A program made the translations under genes and the position numbers. Below the pieces are notes generated by a model. The model did not search any database. It saw only the letters and a program-made list of their open reading frames with translations, and was not told the DNA's origin. From Candidatus Nanopelagicales bacterium (lineage in GTDB: Bacteria; Actinomycetota; Actinomycetes; S36-B12; CAIYMF01): a DNA stretch of 36,826 nucleotides. Where the stretch lies: the NCBI GenBank assembly GCA_017848795.1, contig JAFIHG010000016.1, positions 1-36,826 of the forward strand, read 5' to 3'. This document shows, one piece after another, positions 8,721 through 17,062 of the stretch (position 1 is its first letter; each line of letters starts with the position of its first letter).

Positions 8721-8829
8721 CATGATCAGGAGAACGAAACCGCAGTCGAGGCGAGGCAGTCGCTGCCCCGCACGCACGGACTCGGCCGGTGCTGGCGCGC
8801 CGGACTACGTTCTCGTTCTCCCGATCATG
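8721..8829. repeat. 109-bp inverted-repeat element, copy B
   Basis: The terminal arms match over 27 nt with four mismatches: CATGATCAGGAGAACGA at the left and the complement of CATGATCGGGAGAACGA at the right. The interior (about 55 bp) is unlike the other copies. It lies wholly in the gap between the aroK stop (8880) and the aroB start (8647), inside the aro gene run. No ORF fits in it. It resembles a MITE or a large REP-like hairpin. Confidence 0.85.
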
Positions 8830-8879
8830 CAGCCGAGCGCGCGAGTGGCCGATCCTGTGCGGGTGCCGGATGCGGCGGC

Positions 8880-9392
8880 TCATCGCGGGTCCGTCGGAGG
8901 CAGCGCAGCGAGAACCGCTTCGACGACCTGCTCGGGCGTGCCGGCGGCGTCGACCCGCACCGTGGCGACCTCCTGGTAGAGCGGGGTGCGTTCGGCGAGC
9001 AGCGTGCGCAGCTGTCCCCGTACGTTGCCCAGCAGCAGCGGGCGGGCGCGGTTCATCCCGACTCGCGCGAGGGCCGTGCCGAGATCGACCTCCAGCCAGA
9101 CGGTCGTCGTCTCGCGCAGCAGCCCGCGCGTACCGGGGTCGAGCACCGCGCCGCCGCCGAGCGCCACGACCCCGTCGGACTCGGCGATCGCGTCGGCGAC
9201 GGCAGCACGCTCGAGGTCGCGGAAGTGCGCCTCCCCCTGCGTCACGAAGATCTCGCCCACGGGCATCCCGGCGCTCGCCTCGACGGCGGCGTCGGTGTCG
9301 GTGAACGCGACGCCGAGCCGCTCGGCGAGCAGCCGGCCGACAACGGTCTTGCCGGCGCCCGGCGCACCGACCAGCACCGCTCGCGGCGTCAC
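8880..9392 (-). CDS. aroK: Shikimate kinase
   Basis: Phosphorylates shikimate to shikimate-3-phosphate with ATP; P-loop NMP-kinase fold, 170 residues. Visible are Walker [14 protein letters not shown] near the N-terminus, the shikimate-binding DTDAAVE aspartate, the FRDLE arginine, VALGGGAV (shikimate binding) and the lid RARPLL. The GTG start at 9392 overlaps the aroC TGA by 4 nt (GTGA). The frame stays open far upstream through aroC, but that part is aroC read out of frame. Immediately downstream of aroC and presumably co-transcribed. Confidence 0.95.
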   Translation of the reverse strand: MTPRAVLVGAPGAGKTVVGRLLAERLGVAFTDTDAAVEASAGMPVGEIFVTQGEAHFRDLERAAVADAIAESDGVVALGGGAVLDPGTRGLLRETTTVWLEVDLGTALARVGMNRARPLLLGNVRGQLRTLLAERTPLYQEVATVRVDAAGTPEQVVEAVLAALPPTDPR

Positions 9393-10576
9393 GAGAGGTG
9401 CCGCGCGGCGAGCTCGGCGCGGTACGCGGCGACGTTGCGCGCCGTCTCCCCCACGCTGTCGCCGCCGAACTTCTCGAGCACCGCGTCGGCGAGCACGAGC
9501 GCGACCATGGCCTCGGCGACGACGCCGGCCGCCGGTACGGCGCAGACGTCCGAGCGCTGGTTGATCGCACGCGCGTCCTCGCCGGTCGCGACGTCGACCG
9601 TACGAAGCGCGCGCGGGACGGTCGAGATCGGTTTCATGGCGGCGCGTACGCGCAGCACCTCGCCAGTGCTCATGCCGCCCTCGGTGCCGCCGCTGCGCCC
9701 GCTCGTACGTCGCAGGTGACCGTCGTCGCTGACGATCTCGTCGTGCGCGGCCGAGCCGCGGCGGCGGGCGAGCTCGAACCCGTCGCCGACCTCCACGCCC
9801 TTGATCGCCTGGATGCCCATGAGCGCGCCGGCGAGGCGGGCATCGAGCCGCCGGTCCCAGTGGACGTGGCTGCCGAGGCCGGGCGGCAGGCCGTGCACGA
9901 CGACCTCCACGACACCGCCGAGGGTGTCGCCGTCGGTACGCGCCGACTCGACCTCGTCCTGCATCGCGCGGCTGGCGTCCGGGTCGAGGCAGCGAGCCGG
10001 GTCGGCGTCGATGCGCTCCTGGTCGGCCGGGCCGGGGACGCTGCCGTACGGCGCGGTCACCTTGCCGAGCTCGACCACGTGGGAGAGCACCTGGGCCCCG
10101 ACGCTGGCGCGCAGGAACGACTTGGCGACGGCGCCGAGCGCGACCCGGGCCGCGGTCTCGCGTGCGGAGGCGCGCTCGAGGACCGGGCGGGCGTCGTCGA
10201 AGCCGTACTTCTGCATGCCAACGAGGTCGGCGTGCCCGGGGCGGGGGCGGGTGAGCGGCGCGTTGCGGGCGACACCCGCGAGCCGCTCCGCGTCGACCGG
10301 GTCGGGCGCCATGACCTGTTCCCAGCGCGGCCACTCGCTGTTGCCGATACGGACCGCGACCGGTCCGCCCTGGGTGAGTCCGTGGCGTACGCCGCCGAGG
10401 ATCTCCAGCTCGTCCTGCTCGAACTTCTGCCGCGCGCCACGGCCGACGCCGAGCCGCCGGCGCGCGAGGTCGGTGTTCAGGGTCTCGGAACTCACCTCGA
10501 CCCCCGCCGGCAACCCTTCGAGGATGGCGACGAGTGCGGGTCCGTGGGACTCCCCCGCCGTCAACCACCGCAGCAT
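9389..10576 (-). CDS. aroC: Chorismate synthase
   Basis: Last step of the common aromatic pathway, FMN-dependent anti-elimination of EPSP to chorismate; 395 residues, usual length. Family signatures present are [20 protein letters not shown] at the N-terminus, [36 protein letters not shown] and [19 protein letters not shown]. First gene of the aro run and overlapping aroK by 4 nt. Upstream (10577-10888) lies a gap of palindromic repeats and the terminator of the pilus operon, so the aro promoter should be within it; no clear -10/-35 pair could be picked. Confidence 0.97.
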   Translation of the reverse strand: MLRWLTAGESHGPALVAILEGLPAGVEVSSETLNTDLARRRLGVGRGARQKFEQDELEILGGVRHGLTQGGPVAVRIGNSEWPRWEQVMAPDPVDAERLAGVARNAPLTRPRPGHADLVGMQKYGFDDARPVLERASARETAARVALGAVAKSFLRASVGAQVLSHVVELGKVTAPYGSVPGPADQERIDADPARCLDPDASRAMQDEVESARTDGDTLGGVVEVVVHGLPPGLGSHVHWDRRLDARLAGALMGIQAIKGVEVGDGFELARRRGSAAHDEIVSDDGHLRRTSGRSGGTEGGMSTGEVLRVRAAMKPISTVPRALRTVDVATGEDARAINQRSDVCAVPAAGVVAEAMVALVLADAVLEKFGGDSVGETARNVAAYRAELAARHLS

Positions 10577-10627
10577 GCGATCAGCCTAGTAAGCCCCGCT
10601 CGGCCCCCGGCGCACCGGAGCCACCCC

Positions 10628-10729
10628 TTGGCGGGTGTCGTGCCGCCATACCGGGACCACCGCCGCCAACACCGAGCGCCGCGTTCGTTGGCGGGTGCCG
10701 TGTCGCTATACCGGGACCACCGCCGCCAA
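10628..10729. repeat. Two tandem 60-bp copies of the TTGGCGGGTG palindromic repeat
   Basis: Two near-identical 42-bp units (10628-10669 and 10688-10729) begin TTGGCGGGTG and end CCGCCGCCAA, spaced exactly 60 bp apart. Both contain the central ATACCGGGACCACC. Arms TTGGCGG and CCGCCAA pair in each. A related unit with a perfect stem lies at 14110-14151. They fill the gap upstream of aroC (10577-10888), where no gene is recognised. Confidence 0.8.
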
Positions 10730-10821
10730 CGAGTCCGACGCTCGGCGCGCTGGCGTCAAGCTCGCCCCGGCCGCTTCGCGCGCCCCGTGCCGCGCTCACG
10801 CGTCGGCCCGCTCCCGTACGC

Positions 10822-10868
10822 ATGAATGTGGCATGACTACGCATAGAGCGGAGTCATGCCACATTCAT
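10822..10868 (-). terminator. Hairpin terminator after the pilM-N-O operon
   Basis: A perfect 16-bp stem, ATGAATGTGGCATGAC (10822-10837) against its complement (10853-10868), with a 15-nt loop. It begins 20 nt past the stop of the PilP-like gene. There is no strong T-run, as is common in actinobacterial terminators. It should insulate the pilus operon from aroC. Confidence 0.75.
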
Positions 10869-10888
10869 CCGGAACGTGCGGGCTGGCG

Positions 10889-11530
10889 TCAGGGAGTGAC
10901 CGAAGCCGGCTTGCCCTTGCAGACGGGGACCGACTGGTCGCCGTACAGCACCCCGACGCACTGGTCGTTGAAGATGCTGTAGAGCGTGTAGAAGCCGCCG
11001 AACGAGTCGCCGACCTTCAGCTTGGCGTACTTCTTGGTGTCCACGGTCACCGTGGCGACCTTGCCGTTCACGTCGATCGTGGTGACCGAGAGGCTCACCG
11101 CGGGCGTCACCGGGGTGGGATCGGTTGCAGGCGGCGCCACGCCGCCGCCGTTGCCGCCGGTCTGTCCCGGACCGCCGGGGTTGTCGCCGGCATTCGGGTC
11201 GACCGTCGCCGTCGGGCTCGGGAACAGCGGGGCGAACGGGTCGCGCTTGGCGATGTTGATCGACGCCGGCTTGATGGCCGGCTTGGCCTGTGGCGTCGCA
11301 GCGCCGCCCGCGTCGGGGTTGCTCACGGCCGGACGCTGGACCACGCCGTCCGCGGCGAAGTCGTCGTCGCCGCCGCCCGACGACATCATCAGGAAGGCAC
11401 CGCCACCGACAACGAGGGCGGCGAGCACACCGCCGAGGGCGACCAGCACCTTGCGGTTGCTCTTCTCCGGCTCTAGCGCAGCCGTCTCCGGGGCGGCCTG
11501 GCCGGCCGAGGGGAACATGGGCTCGGACAT
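10889..11530 (-). CDS. PilP-like single-pass pilus assembly protein
   Basis: 213-residue protein with a cytoplasmic N-terminus of about 27 residues, one membrane segment (about 28-50, VLVALGGVLAALVVGGGAFL) and an extracytoplasmic part. After a Pro/Gly-rich linker and the motif KRDPFAPLFP come about 70 residues predicted to be beta-rich, with two cysteines (DQCVGVLYGDQSVPVC). RDPF-type motifs and a small beta domain after pilO recall PilP, which in Gram-negatives links PilMNO to the PilQ secretin. There is no outer membrane or PilQ here, so a different partner is implied. Assignment rests on position and this weak motif. ATG at 11530 with GAGGAG upstream; 20 nt after pilO. Confidence 0.6.
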   Translation of the reverse strand: MSEPMFPSAGQAAPETAALEPEKSNRKVLVALGGVLAALVVGGGAFLMMSSGGGDDDFAADGVVQRPAVSNPDAGGAATPQAKPAIKPASINIAKRDPFAPLFPSPTATVDPNAGDNPGGPGQTGGNGGGVAPPATDPTPVTPAVSLSVTTIDVNGKVATVTVDTKKYAKLKVGDSFGGFYTLYSIFNDQCVGVLYGDQSVPVCKGKPASVTP

Positions 11531-11550
11531 CAGAATTCTCCTCGTTCCCG

Positions 11551-12156
11551 TCAGTTCGCCATGGCGGGCGCCTGGTCGACCGGTACGGCGCCCGGCGCCG
11601 CAGCCTGGTCGAAGCCGGTGGACATGAACACGCTGCCCGTGATGGTCGTCTCCAGGCTGCTCTCGCTGGTGTCGTCACCGGACCGCTGGATGTCCAGTGC
11701 TCCGACGAAGTACGAGCGCTGCATGGTCTCGAGGCTGTTCACAAACAGCCGTACGTTCGCGAACTCTCCGGACACCTTGAGCTCGACAGGGATCGTCGAC
11801 AGCGAACCGTCAGGAGAGGGTTCGCTCGGGGTCAGGCTCTGCAGCACCACTCCGGCCGACTTGGCCTGGTCGGACACGGTACGGATCAGCGTCGGCAACT
11901 CGGCGGTCTCCGGGATCCGGTTGCGGATCGCGGCGATCTGCTGCTGCTGCGCCGGGAGCTCCTTGCTCTGCTCCTTCAGCTGGTTGATCTTCGCCTGGGT
12001 CATGGCGTTCGCGCTCTGCACCGACTCGGTCTGCGCGGCGATGTCGTCGACGCTGCTCTTGGTGGGCGCCACGAGCAGGAACCAGCCCGCCGCGAGGATC
12101 AGCACCGCGGCCACCCCGGCGAAGGCGTACCACAACTGTGCGCTCTTGGTGTTCAT
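11551..12156 (-). CDS. pilO: Type IV pilus inner-membrane alignment protein PilO
   Basis: 201 residues: a short cytoplasmic start, one transmembrane helix (about 10-30, FAGVAAVLILAAGWFLLVAP), a coiled coil (about 35-80, rich in Gln/Glu/Lys), and a ferredoxin-like PilO core including IPETAELPTLIRTVSDQAKSAG and VKVSGEFANVRLFVNSLE-type strands. PilO pairs with PilN and connects the cytoplasmic PilM ring to the pilin-loading platform. It starts 1 nt after the pilN stop and is followed after 20 nt by the PilP-like gene. Confidence 0.9.
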   Translation of the reverse strand: MNTKSAQLWYAFAGVAAVLILAAGWFLLVAPTKSSVDDIAAQTESVQSANAMTQAKINQLKEQSKELPAQQQQIAAIRNRIPETAELPTLIRTVSDQAKSAGVVLQSLTPSEPSPDGSLSTIPVELKVSGEFANVRLFVNSLETMQRSYFVGALDIQRSGDDTSESSLETTITGSVFMSTGFDQAAAPGAVPVDQAPAMAN

Positions 12157-12157
12157 C

Positions 12158-12925
12158 TCAGTTGCCCGTCTTGTCGAAGCGGTGGGACAGCGACTTGGGC
12201 GTCAGGTCCGCCGTGCTGTCGAAGGTCACGACCGTCGGGCCCTCGTCCTTGGCGTCGCCGCGCGTCGCCGAGGAGAGGTACACGTTGTCGAGCGTGCGCT
12301 GCTTGGCCTGCGAGTCCAGCCAGCTGGCGATCGCCCGGTAGCTCGTCGCCTCGCCCTGGTAGCTGATCGTGCCGACCGGGCCGACCGGTACCGCCGGGGT
12401 CTCCGGCGCGGGAGTCGTGCTTCCGTCCGCGTTGGGAGCGGGTGCCGGTGGTACGACGGGGGCTTCCGCCTGTCCGAGCGTGCCGGTGAACCCGGTGAGC
12501 GCGACGTTGCGCGGGATGCTCAGGGCGAGGTTGTTCAGGACGTACGACCAGCGCACCTCGTTACCCATCGCGGTGGCGAGCTGCGCCTGGGCGGCCGACA
12601 CCTCGGCGAACACCTTGGGCACCTCGGCGTACGTCGCCTGCTGGGCGGCGAGCTGGGCGGACTGCGCGTTGGCGGCGTCGAGGCCCTCCTGCGCGGAGGT
12701 GACCTCGTTCTGCGCCATGACGAACATGCCGCCGATGACCGCGACCGAGACGGCGGCGGCGCCGACGAGCAGCAGCTTGGCCTGGCGGACCTTGACTTCC
12801 TGCGTGATCAGCGGCGGGAGCAGGTTCACCTTGGGGAACGCGGCCCGCGAAGGGGCCGCGGCGGGCGGCGGCGCGACCGCGACCTGGCCCTCCGGCGCGG
12901 GGGCGCCCTGGTACTGCGACATCAC
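12158..12925 (-). CDS. pilN: Type IV pilus assembly protein PilN
   Basis: 255 residues. A Pro/Ala-rich cytoplasmic leader is followed by FPKVNLLPPLI, the conserved N-terminal PilN motif that docks into the PilM groove. A transmembrane helix (about 50-70, LLLVGAAAVSVAVIGGMFVMA), a coiled coil, and an extracytoplasmic ferredoxin-like domain follow. A Pro-rich insert (about 165-190) interrupts the domain. The start ATG overlaps the pilM stop by 4 nt and the stop lies 1 nt before pilO, so pilM-N-O are probably translated together. Confidence 0.9.
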   Translation of the reverse strand: MMSQYQGAPAPEGQVAVAPPPAAAPSRAAFPKVNLLPPLITQEVKVRQAKLLLVGAAAVSVAVIGGMFVMAQNEVTSAQEGLDAANAQSAQLAAQQATYAEVPKVFAEVSAAQAQLATAMGNEVRWSYVLNNLALSIPRNVALTGFTGTLGQAEAPVVPPAPAPNADGSTTPAPETPAVPVGPVGTISYQGEATSYRAIASWLDSQAKQRTLDNVYLSSATRGDAKDEGPTVVTFDSTADLTPKSLSHRFDKTGN

Positions 12926-13968
12926 ACGGCTCCCATCGCGAGGCCGACCGGGATGGCGGCGAGCGGTTCGACGAAGCGGATCTGCTCGGGCGCCAGGCCC
13001 GTACGACCCATGGTCAACTGCGAGAACGGCTGGCCGTACTCGACGGGGGTGCGCACCGCGGCGGCGAGCTTCTGCGCGAGGCCCGGCGCGAGCGAGCCGC
13101 CGCCGGAGAGCACGAGCCGGGTGAGCGGCCGGCTGCCGGAGGTGGCGAGGAAGTAGTCGACCGACCCGCGGATCTCGTCGACGAACTCGTTCAGGCCGGT
13201 GTCGACGATGCGCGCGGCGTCGGCGAACTGGCCCTGCGAGAGCAGGTTCGGGTCGCGCTTGAGCGACTCGGCCTCCGCGCTCGGGATGCCGAGGCGCTCG
13301 ACCACGGCAGCGGTGATGTCCTCACCGCCGAGCAGCAGGATGCGTACGAACTGCGGTACGCCGCCTTCGTGCACCACGATGTTGGTGACCCGGGCGCCGA
13401 CGTCGACGACGGCCTCGGGACCGGTGAGCCCCATCGGGTCGTTGGTGCCGGCGGCGCGCAGGACGGCGAACGCGGTGAGGTCGACGTTGGTGGTCTTCAG
13501 CCCCGCCTTCTGCACTGCCCGGATGGCGTTCAGCACCATCTCCTGGCTGGCCGCGACGAGCAGGCCACGCAGCAGCCGGTCGTTCTCGGTGGCGACCTCC
13601 TCCAGGGTGACGAAGTCGAGGACCGCCTCGTCGATCGGCATCGGTACGAGGTCAGCGACCTGGTACTTCAGCGAGTCCTTGCGATCCCCCTCCGGCATCC
13701 ACGGGATGTCGACGAGGCGCACGAACACCTTCTGGTTGGAGATGCCGAGAACGACGTCCTTCTTGGAGAACTTCACGCTCGACCACAGCTGCTTGAGCGC
13801 CTGGGCGACGGCGTCCGGGTCGGCGACCTCCCCGTCGCGTACGACGCCGGCCGGCAGCGCGACCTGACCGAACCGGTCCAGCGTCACCTGTCCCTTGCTG
13901 ACGGTGACCTGGGCGGCTCGTACGCCCGAGGATCCGATGTCGAGCCCGATGGCGGTACGACCTGCCAC
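12922..13968 (-). CDS. pilM: Type IV pilus assembly ATPase-fold protein PilM
   Basis: Actin/FtsA-like cytoplasmic protein that forms the ring binding the PilN tail; 348 residues. ATP-binding signatures are AIGLDIGSSGVRAAQVT (phosphate 1), VVDVGARVTNIVV (phosphate 2) and LVLSGGGSLAPGLAQKL (adenosine). A conserved PilM middle stretch, VRLVDIPWMPEGDRKDSLKYQ, is present. The GTG at 13968 is chosen because AAGGG lies 8 nt upstream and homology starts immediately; the frame is open back to 14094, with an alternative ATG at 14013. First gene of pilM-N-O-P-like, with a hairpin in its leader (13992-14023). Confidence 0.92.
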   Translation of the reverse strand: MAGRTAIGLDIGSSGVRAAQVTVSKGQVTLDRFGQVALPAGVVRDGEVADPDAVAQALKQLWSSVKFSKKDVVLGISNQKVFVRLVDIPWMPEGDRKDSLKYQVADLVPMPIDEAVLDFVTLEEVATENDRLLRGLLVAASQEMVLNAIRAVQKAGLKTTNVDLTAFAVLRAAGTNDPMGLTGPEAVVDVGARVTNIVVHEGGVPQFVRILLLGGEDITAAVVERLGIPSAEAESLKRDPNLLSQGQFADAARIVDTGLNEFVDEIRGSVDYFLATSGSRPLTRLVLSGGGSLAPGLAQKLAAAVRTPVEYGQPFSQLTMGRTGLAPEQIRFVEPLAAIPVGLAMGAV

Positions 13969-13991
13969 GGTTTCCACCCTTCGACCGGCCA

Positions 13992-14023
13992 CCGAAAGCG
14001 GTGGCGTCCACATGCGCTTTCGG
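13992..14023 (-). promoter_or_regulatory. Hairpin in the pilM leader
   Basis: CCGAAAGCG (13992-14000) pairs with CGCTTTCGG (14015-14023), and inside it GTGG-CGT-CCAC extends the stem across a 3-nt bulge. It ends 24 nt before the pilM GTG, near the ribosome-binding site. It could attenuate or stabilise the message; no riboswitch class is recognised. Confidence 0.35.
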
Positions 14024-14109
14024 CCATTGGGGGGGTGGGCTTGAGCCGATAGGGCGAGGCAGTCACCCGTCCGGCCGTGCGTGTCGCGTTGCACCGCTCA
14101 ACTCCCCGG

Positions 14110-14151
14110 TTGGCGGGTGTGGTGCACCGATACCGGCACCACACCCGCCAA
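14110..14151 (-). terminator. Perfect TTGGCGGGTG hairpin after pilD
   Basis: TTGGCGGGTGTGGTGC (14110-14125) pairs perfectly with its complement at 14136-14151 around the loop ACCGATACCG. It starts 22 nt past the prepilin peptidase stop, so it can act as its terminator. It is the cleanest copy of the palindrome family also found at 10628-10729. Confidence 0.7.
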
Positions 14152-14173
14152 GCGGGAGGAAGGGAGCCGGGCG

Positions 14174-14962
14174 TCAGCCCATGAGCGAGCCGGTGTACCA
14201 GTCCGCGATCGCCGGGCCGACGAACACCGCGATCAACGCACCGGCGACCATGAACGGGCCGAACGGGATCGCGCTCTTGCGACCCGCCTTGCGCGCCACC
14301 ATGAGCGCTCCCCCGACGAGCCCACCGAGGAAGAAGCCGAGGAAGCCGCCCACGATGACCGCACCCCAGCCGAGCCAGCCGAGGTACATGCCGAGCACTC
14401 CGGCGAGCTTCACATCGCCGAACCCCATGCCGGCCGGATAGATGAACGCGAGCAAGAAGTAGAAGGCAAACAGCGCGACCGCCCCGAGCAGCGCCCGCAG
14501 GTAGTCGTCCCAGCGAGCATCGAGCAGCGCCGGCAAGGCGAGCAGGACGAGCGCGACGACGTACGACGGCAGCACCAGGACGTTCGGCAGCCGCTTGGTG
14601 TCCAGGTCGATGAACGCCAGCGCGATTCCGACGCCACCCAGGTAGAGGTACGCGGGCAGCTCCCAGCTCAGCCCGAACCGCCAGGCGAGCAGCGCGAACA
14701 CCACCGCGGTGAGCAGCTCCACCGCGGGATAGCGCGCCGCGATCGGCTCGCGGCAGTTGCGACATCGCCCGCGCAGCAGCACCCAGGAGGCGACCGGCAC
14801 GTTGTCGTACGCGGCGATCTGCGCCTCGCAGCTCGGGCAGTACGACCGGCCTGCGACCACCGAGACGCCTTGCGGGACCCGGTAGATCACCACGTTCAGG
14901 AACGACCCGACCAACAGGCCGAGCACACCTGTGACCAGGATCAGCGCGAGCATGGGATGCAC
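14174..14962 (-). CDS. pilD: Prepilin peptidase / N-methyltransferase (A24A)
   Basis: Polytopic membrane aspartyl protease that removes prepilin leaders and may N-methylate the new N-terminus; 262 residues with about seven to eight hydrophobic segments. The cytoplasmic loop has the two CXXC pairs CPSC and CRNC, typical of bifunctional PilD. The catalytic aspartates are in FIDLDTKRLPN and in GMGFGDVKLAG (the GXGD motif). The ATG at 14962 has no obvious Shine-Dalgarno; an in-frame ATG at 14953 is possible. Flanked by hairpins on both sides, so it may be its own transcription unit within the pilus locus. Its substrates should be the five pilins at 15014-20314. Confidence 0.95.
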   Translation of the reverse strand: MHPMLALILVTGVLGLLVGSFLNVVIYRVPQGVSVVAGRSYCPSCEAQIAAYDNVPVASWVLLRGRCRNCREPIAARYPAVELLTAVVFALLAWRFGLSWELPAYLYLGGVGIALAFIDLDTKRLPNVLVLPSYVVALVLLALPALLDARWDDYLRALLGAVALFAFYFLLAFIYPAGMGFGDVKLAGVLGMYLGWLGWGAVIVGGFLGFFLGGLVGGALMVARKAGRKSAIPFGPFMVAGALIAVFVGPAIADWYTGSLMG

Positions 14963-14971
14963 CGTAGCCGT

Positions 14972-15008
14972 GCGACACCCTGCTCCCCTGCAAGGAGCAG
15001 GGTGTCGC
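14972..15008 (-). terminator. Terminator after the minor-pilin operon
   Basis: A perfect 15-bp stem GCGACACCCTGCTCC (14972-14986) with its complement at 14994-15008 and a 7-nt loop. It begins 6 nt past the stop of the PilX-like gene and lies just upstream of pilD. Confidence 0.8.
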
Positions 15009-15013
15009 GAGGG

Positions 15014-17050
15014 CTACCCGTACTGCGGCTGCAGCTCACCGGTCGTGGCGGCCGCCCAGACCGCGTTCGTCCAGGCCGGGAAGTACGGAGGAGCCGCAAA
15101 CTTCAGCCGCTGGTCGTACTTGTAGTCCTTCAGGTATCCGGTCGTGTTGCTTCCGGTACCGACAGCGCCACGCCACTTCTGGGCGATCGACCCACGGACG
15201 CTCAGTTCCCCCAGGTTCGTCCCCTTGTCATAGCGCTGCACAGTGAAGCTGTGCGCCAGCGTCTGCATCGACACGTACATCCACCGGGTGCCGCTGCCGT
15301 TGGTCTGGCCCGGGAAGGCGATGTTGTAGTAGTTGCCGTTGAACGTCGTCTTGGTCGTCCACGTGCAGGACAGACTCGTCCCGTTACTGCTCGACGTGCT
15401 GGGTGTGCTGCTCCAGTCACTGGGACACTTGGAGTTGTTACTGCTCGTCGACGTGCTCGACCCCCGAGACACCGGGTGGTAGACCACTACCGAGTTGCTC
15501 GCCACGAGGCCGACCATGTCAGTTCCCGATGCCGCCGATCCGGCTGCCGTCGAGGCCAGCAGCATGTCGTTGGTGACGATGATGTTGTTCTGTGCCGCAA
15601 TGGTGACCCGGCCCTTGACCGTTCCCTCGATGTAGATGTTGCCACTCCCGCAGTCGTACGTCGACGGGTGATCGTCACCGCTGGATGATTCCGTCGGGCC
15701 GCTCAACGTGCCGCTCGTCCACGATTGGTTATTCTTGTTGCGGGAGTAGCTTCTCGACATCGTCGAGGACACCGAGTCCGGGTCGAAGTAGCTGATATCG
15801 GTCACGCCGGTCGTGGTGTCGCCGGAACCGGTCGGGATCACGTCGTTGTTGGTGCTATCCGAACTCGTTCCGTTGACCACCTGTCCAGGCACGCACGCCT
15901 TCGTGGTGCCCGAGTTCTTGGCGTAGATCACCATGCCGTCCGGGACCGGCACCGTCGACTTGGTCGTCGGTCGACCCTGGGCATCCGTGGACGATTTGGC
16001 TCCGCAGCTCGTCCCGGCTGGGGTGTCGGGGCCTAGAGCGGGCGGCTTGGTGGTCCAGACGTCCATCGTGCCGTCGGACTTGAACCGGATCCGGGTGTCG
16101 CCGGTGTAGAAGCAGCCCGGGTAGTTCACGAACTTCGCGCTGCTGTCCTCGAGGTAAAGCAGCTTGCCCTGAACCGCACCGAACGCACCGACGTACGGTG
16201 TGGTGTCGCTGGTGCTCCTCCAGCACTTGCCCTTGCCCACCGACCTGCCGTTCCCGCTGCCATCGGGCCGCCCGTTGTCCTTGCACGCCGGGTCGGCGAC
16301 CTCGTACCCCTGGAGGAACTTGGGACGCTGCCCGCTTCGCGCGGTCATGAGTGGCGAGTCGTTGAAGTGGGCAAGGCCGTCGAGGACGTCACCGCCGATG
16401 AAGGTGATCTCCGAACAGCCACTGCGGCCCTGCCAGAAGTACTTCCAGTCCGACGGGTCGCTGCTCCCACCGCACTCCTTCTTCGCCCCGCTCGGATACG
16501 GCACCTTGTTCGCGGGGTCGGCGTCCTCATAGTCGGTGTAGTACAGGTACTTCGTGGGACCGCCCTTGGAGACCCGCACCTGGATGGTGCGGGTCACGCC
16601 GTTGACCTTCCCGGTCGAGGTGAGGTTGACGAATCCTTCGAGGTTGTACTTCGACGGGTCGACGTCATAGTGGAACTGTCCGCTGCCGGCCACGCCACCG
16701 CGGACCTGTTGCCAGCCGGCGGGGGTGCTAGCCGTCCACCCGCAGCTGTTCGGTCCGGTCTTCGGACCTTGCAGAGCCTCATTCGTGCAGTCCACGGCTG
16801 CCCAGTAGAGGTCGGACTGGTTGAGGCGCGCGATGTAGTCGTCGACCCCCGCCTGCGCGGCCGCGAGCGCGCCGTTCCAGTCCTGGTCCTTCCGCGCCAT
16901 CGGCGCGTAGTTGGTGGCGATGGTGAGCGCCACTCCCACCAGGACGCTCATGACGACCATGGTTCCGATCACCATGATCATCGCGACACCTTCGTCGCCC
17001 TGAGCGCGCTGGAACCGCGGGTCGAGCCGAGTCATGAAGTGGCTACGCAT
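15014..17050 (-). CDS. Giant PilX/GspK-like minor pilin
   Basis: 678 residues. The N-terminus carries a prepilin-like leader ending at Gly21 (RAQGDEG), then a hydrophobic helix VAMIMVIGTMVVMSVLVGVA. Mature position 5 is Met instead of the near-universal Glu; GspK, the tip pseudopilin, also lacks Glu5, so a tip-initiating role is inferred. Beyond the helix comes a very long extracellular part (about 600 residues) rich in Ser/Thr/Gly with numerous cysteines, including a beta-rich stretch NIYIEGTVKGRVTIAAQNNI of polymer-forming type. Typical PilX and GspK proteins are 160-330 residues, so the head is strongly enlarged and may be an adhesin. It is last in the pilV-W-X operon, starting 12 nt after the PilW-like stop. 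ATG at 17050; an internal ATG at 17035 is possible. Confidence 0.75.
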   Translation of the reverse strand: MRSHFMTRLDPRFQRAQGDEGVAMIMVIGTMVVMSVLVGVALTIATNYAPMARKDQDWNGALAAAQAGVDDYIARLNQSDLYWAAVDCTNEALQGPKTGPNSCGWTASTPAGWQQVRGGVAGSGQFHYDVDPSKYNLEGFVNLTSTGKVNGVTRTIQVRVSKGGPTKYLYYTDYEDADPANKVPYPSGAKKECGGSSDPSDWKYFWQGRSGCSEITFIGGDVLDGLAHFNDSPLMTARSGQRPKFLQGYEVADPACKDNGRPDGSGNGRSVGKGKCWRSTSDTTPYVGAFGAVQGKLLYLEDSSAKFVNYPGCFYTGDTRIRFKSDGTMDVWTTKPPALGPDTPAGTSCGAKSSTDAQGRPTTKSTVPVPDGMVIYAKNSGTTKACVPGQVVNGTSSDSTNNDVIPTGSGDTTTGVTDISYFDPDSVSSTMSRSYSRNKNNQSWTSGTLSGPTESSSGDDHPSTYDCGSGNIYIEGTVKGRVTIAAQNNIIVTNDMLLASTAAGSAASGTDMVGLVASNSVVVYHPVSRGSSTSTSSNNSKCPSDWSSTPSTSSSNGTSLSCTWTTKTTFNGNYYNIAFPGQTNGSGTRWMYVSMQTLAHSFTVQRYDKGTNLGELSVRGSIAQKWRGAVGTGSNTTGYLKDYKYDQRLKFAAPPYFPAWTNAVWAAATTGELQPQYG

Positions 17051-17062
17051 CGGTCATCCGTT

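Noticed and set aside
8880..10568. 562-codon frame suggesting an N-terminally extended shikimate kinase
   Set aside because: The first 392 codons are aroC read out of frame and Arg-rich; the kinase starts at the GTG overlapping the aroC stop (9392).
13969..14104. Riboswitch in the pilM leader
   Set aside because: Only a plain hairpin (13992-14023) is visible; no conserved aptamer motif could be matched.
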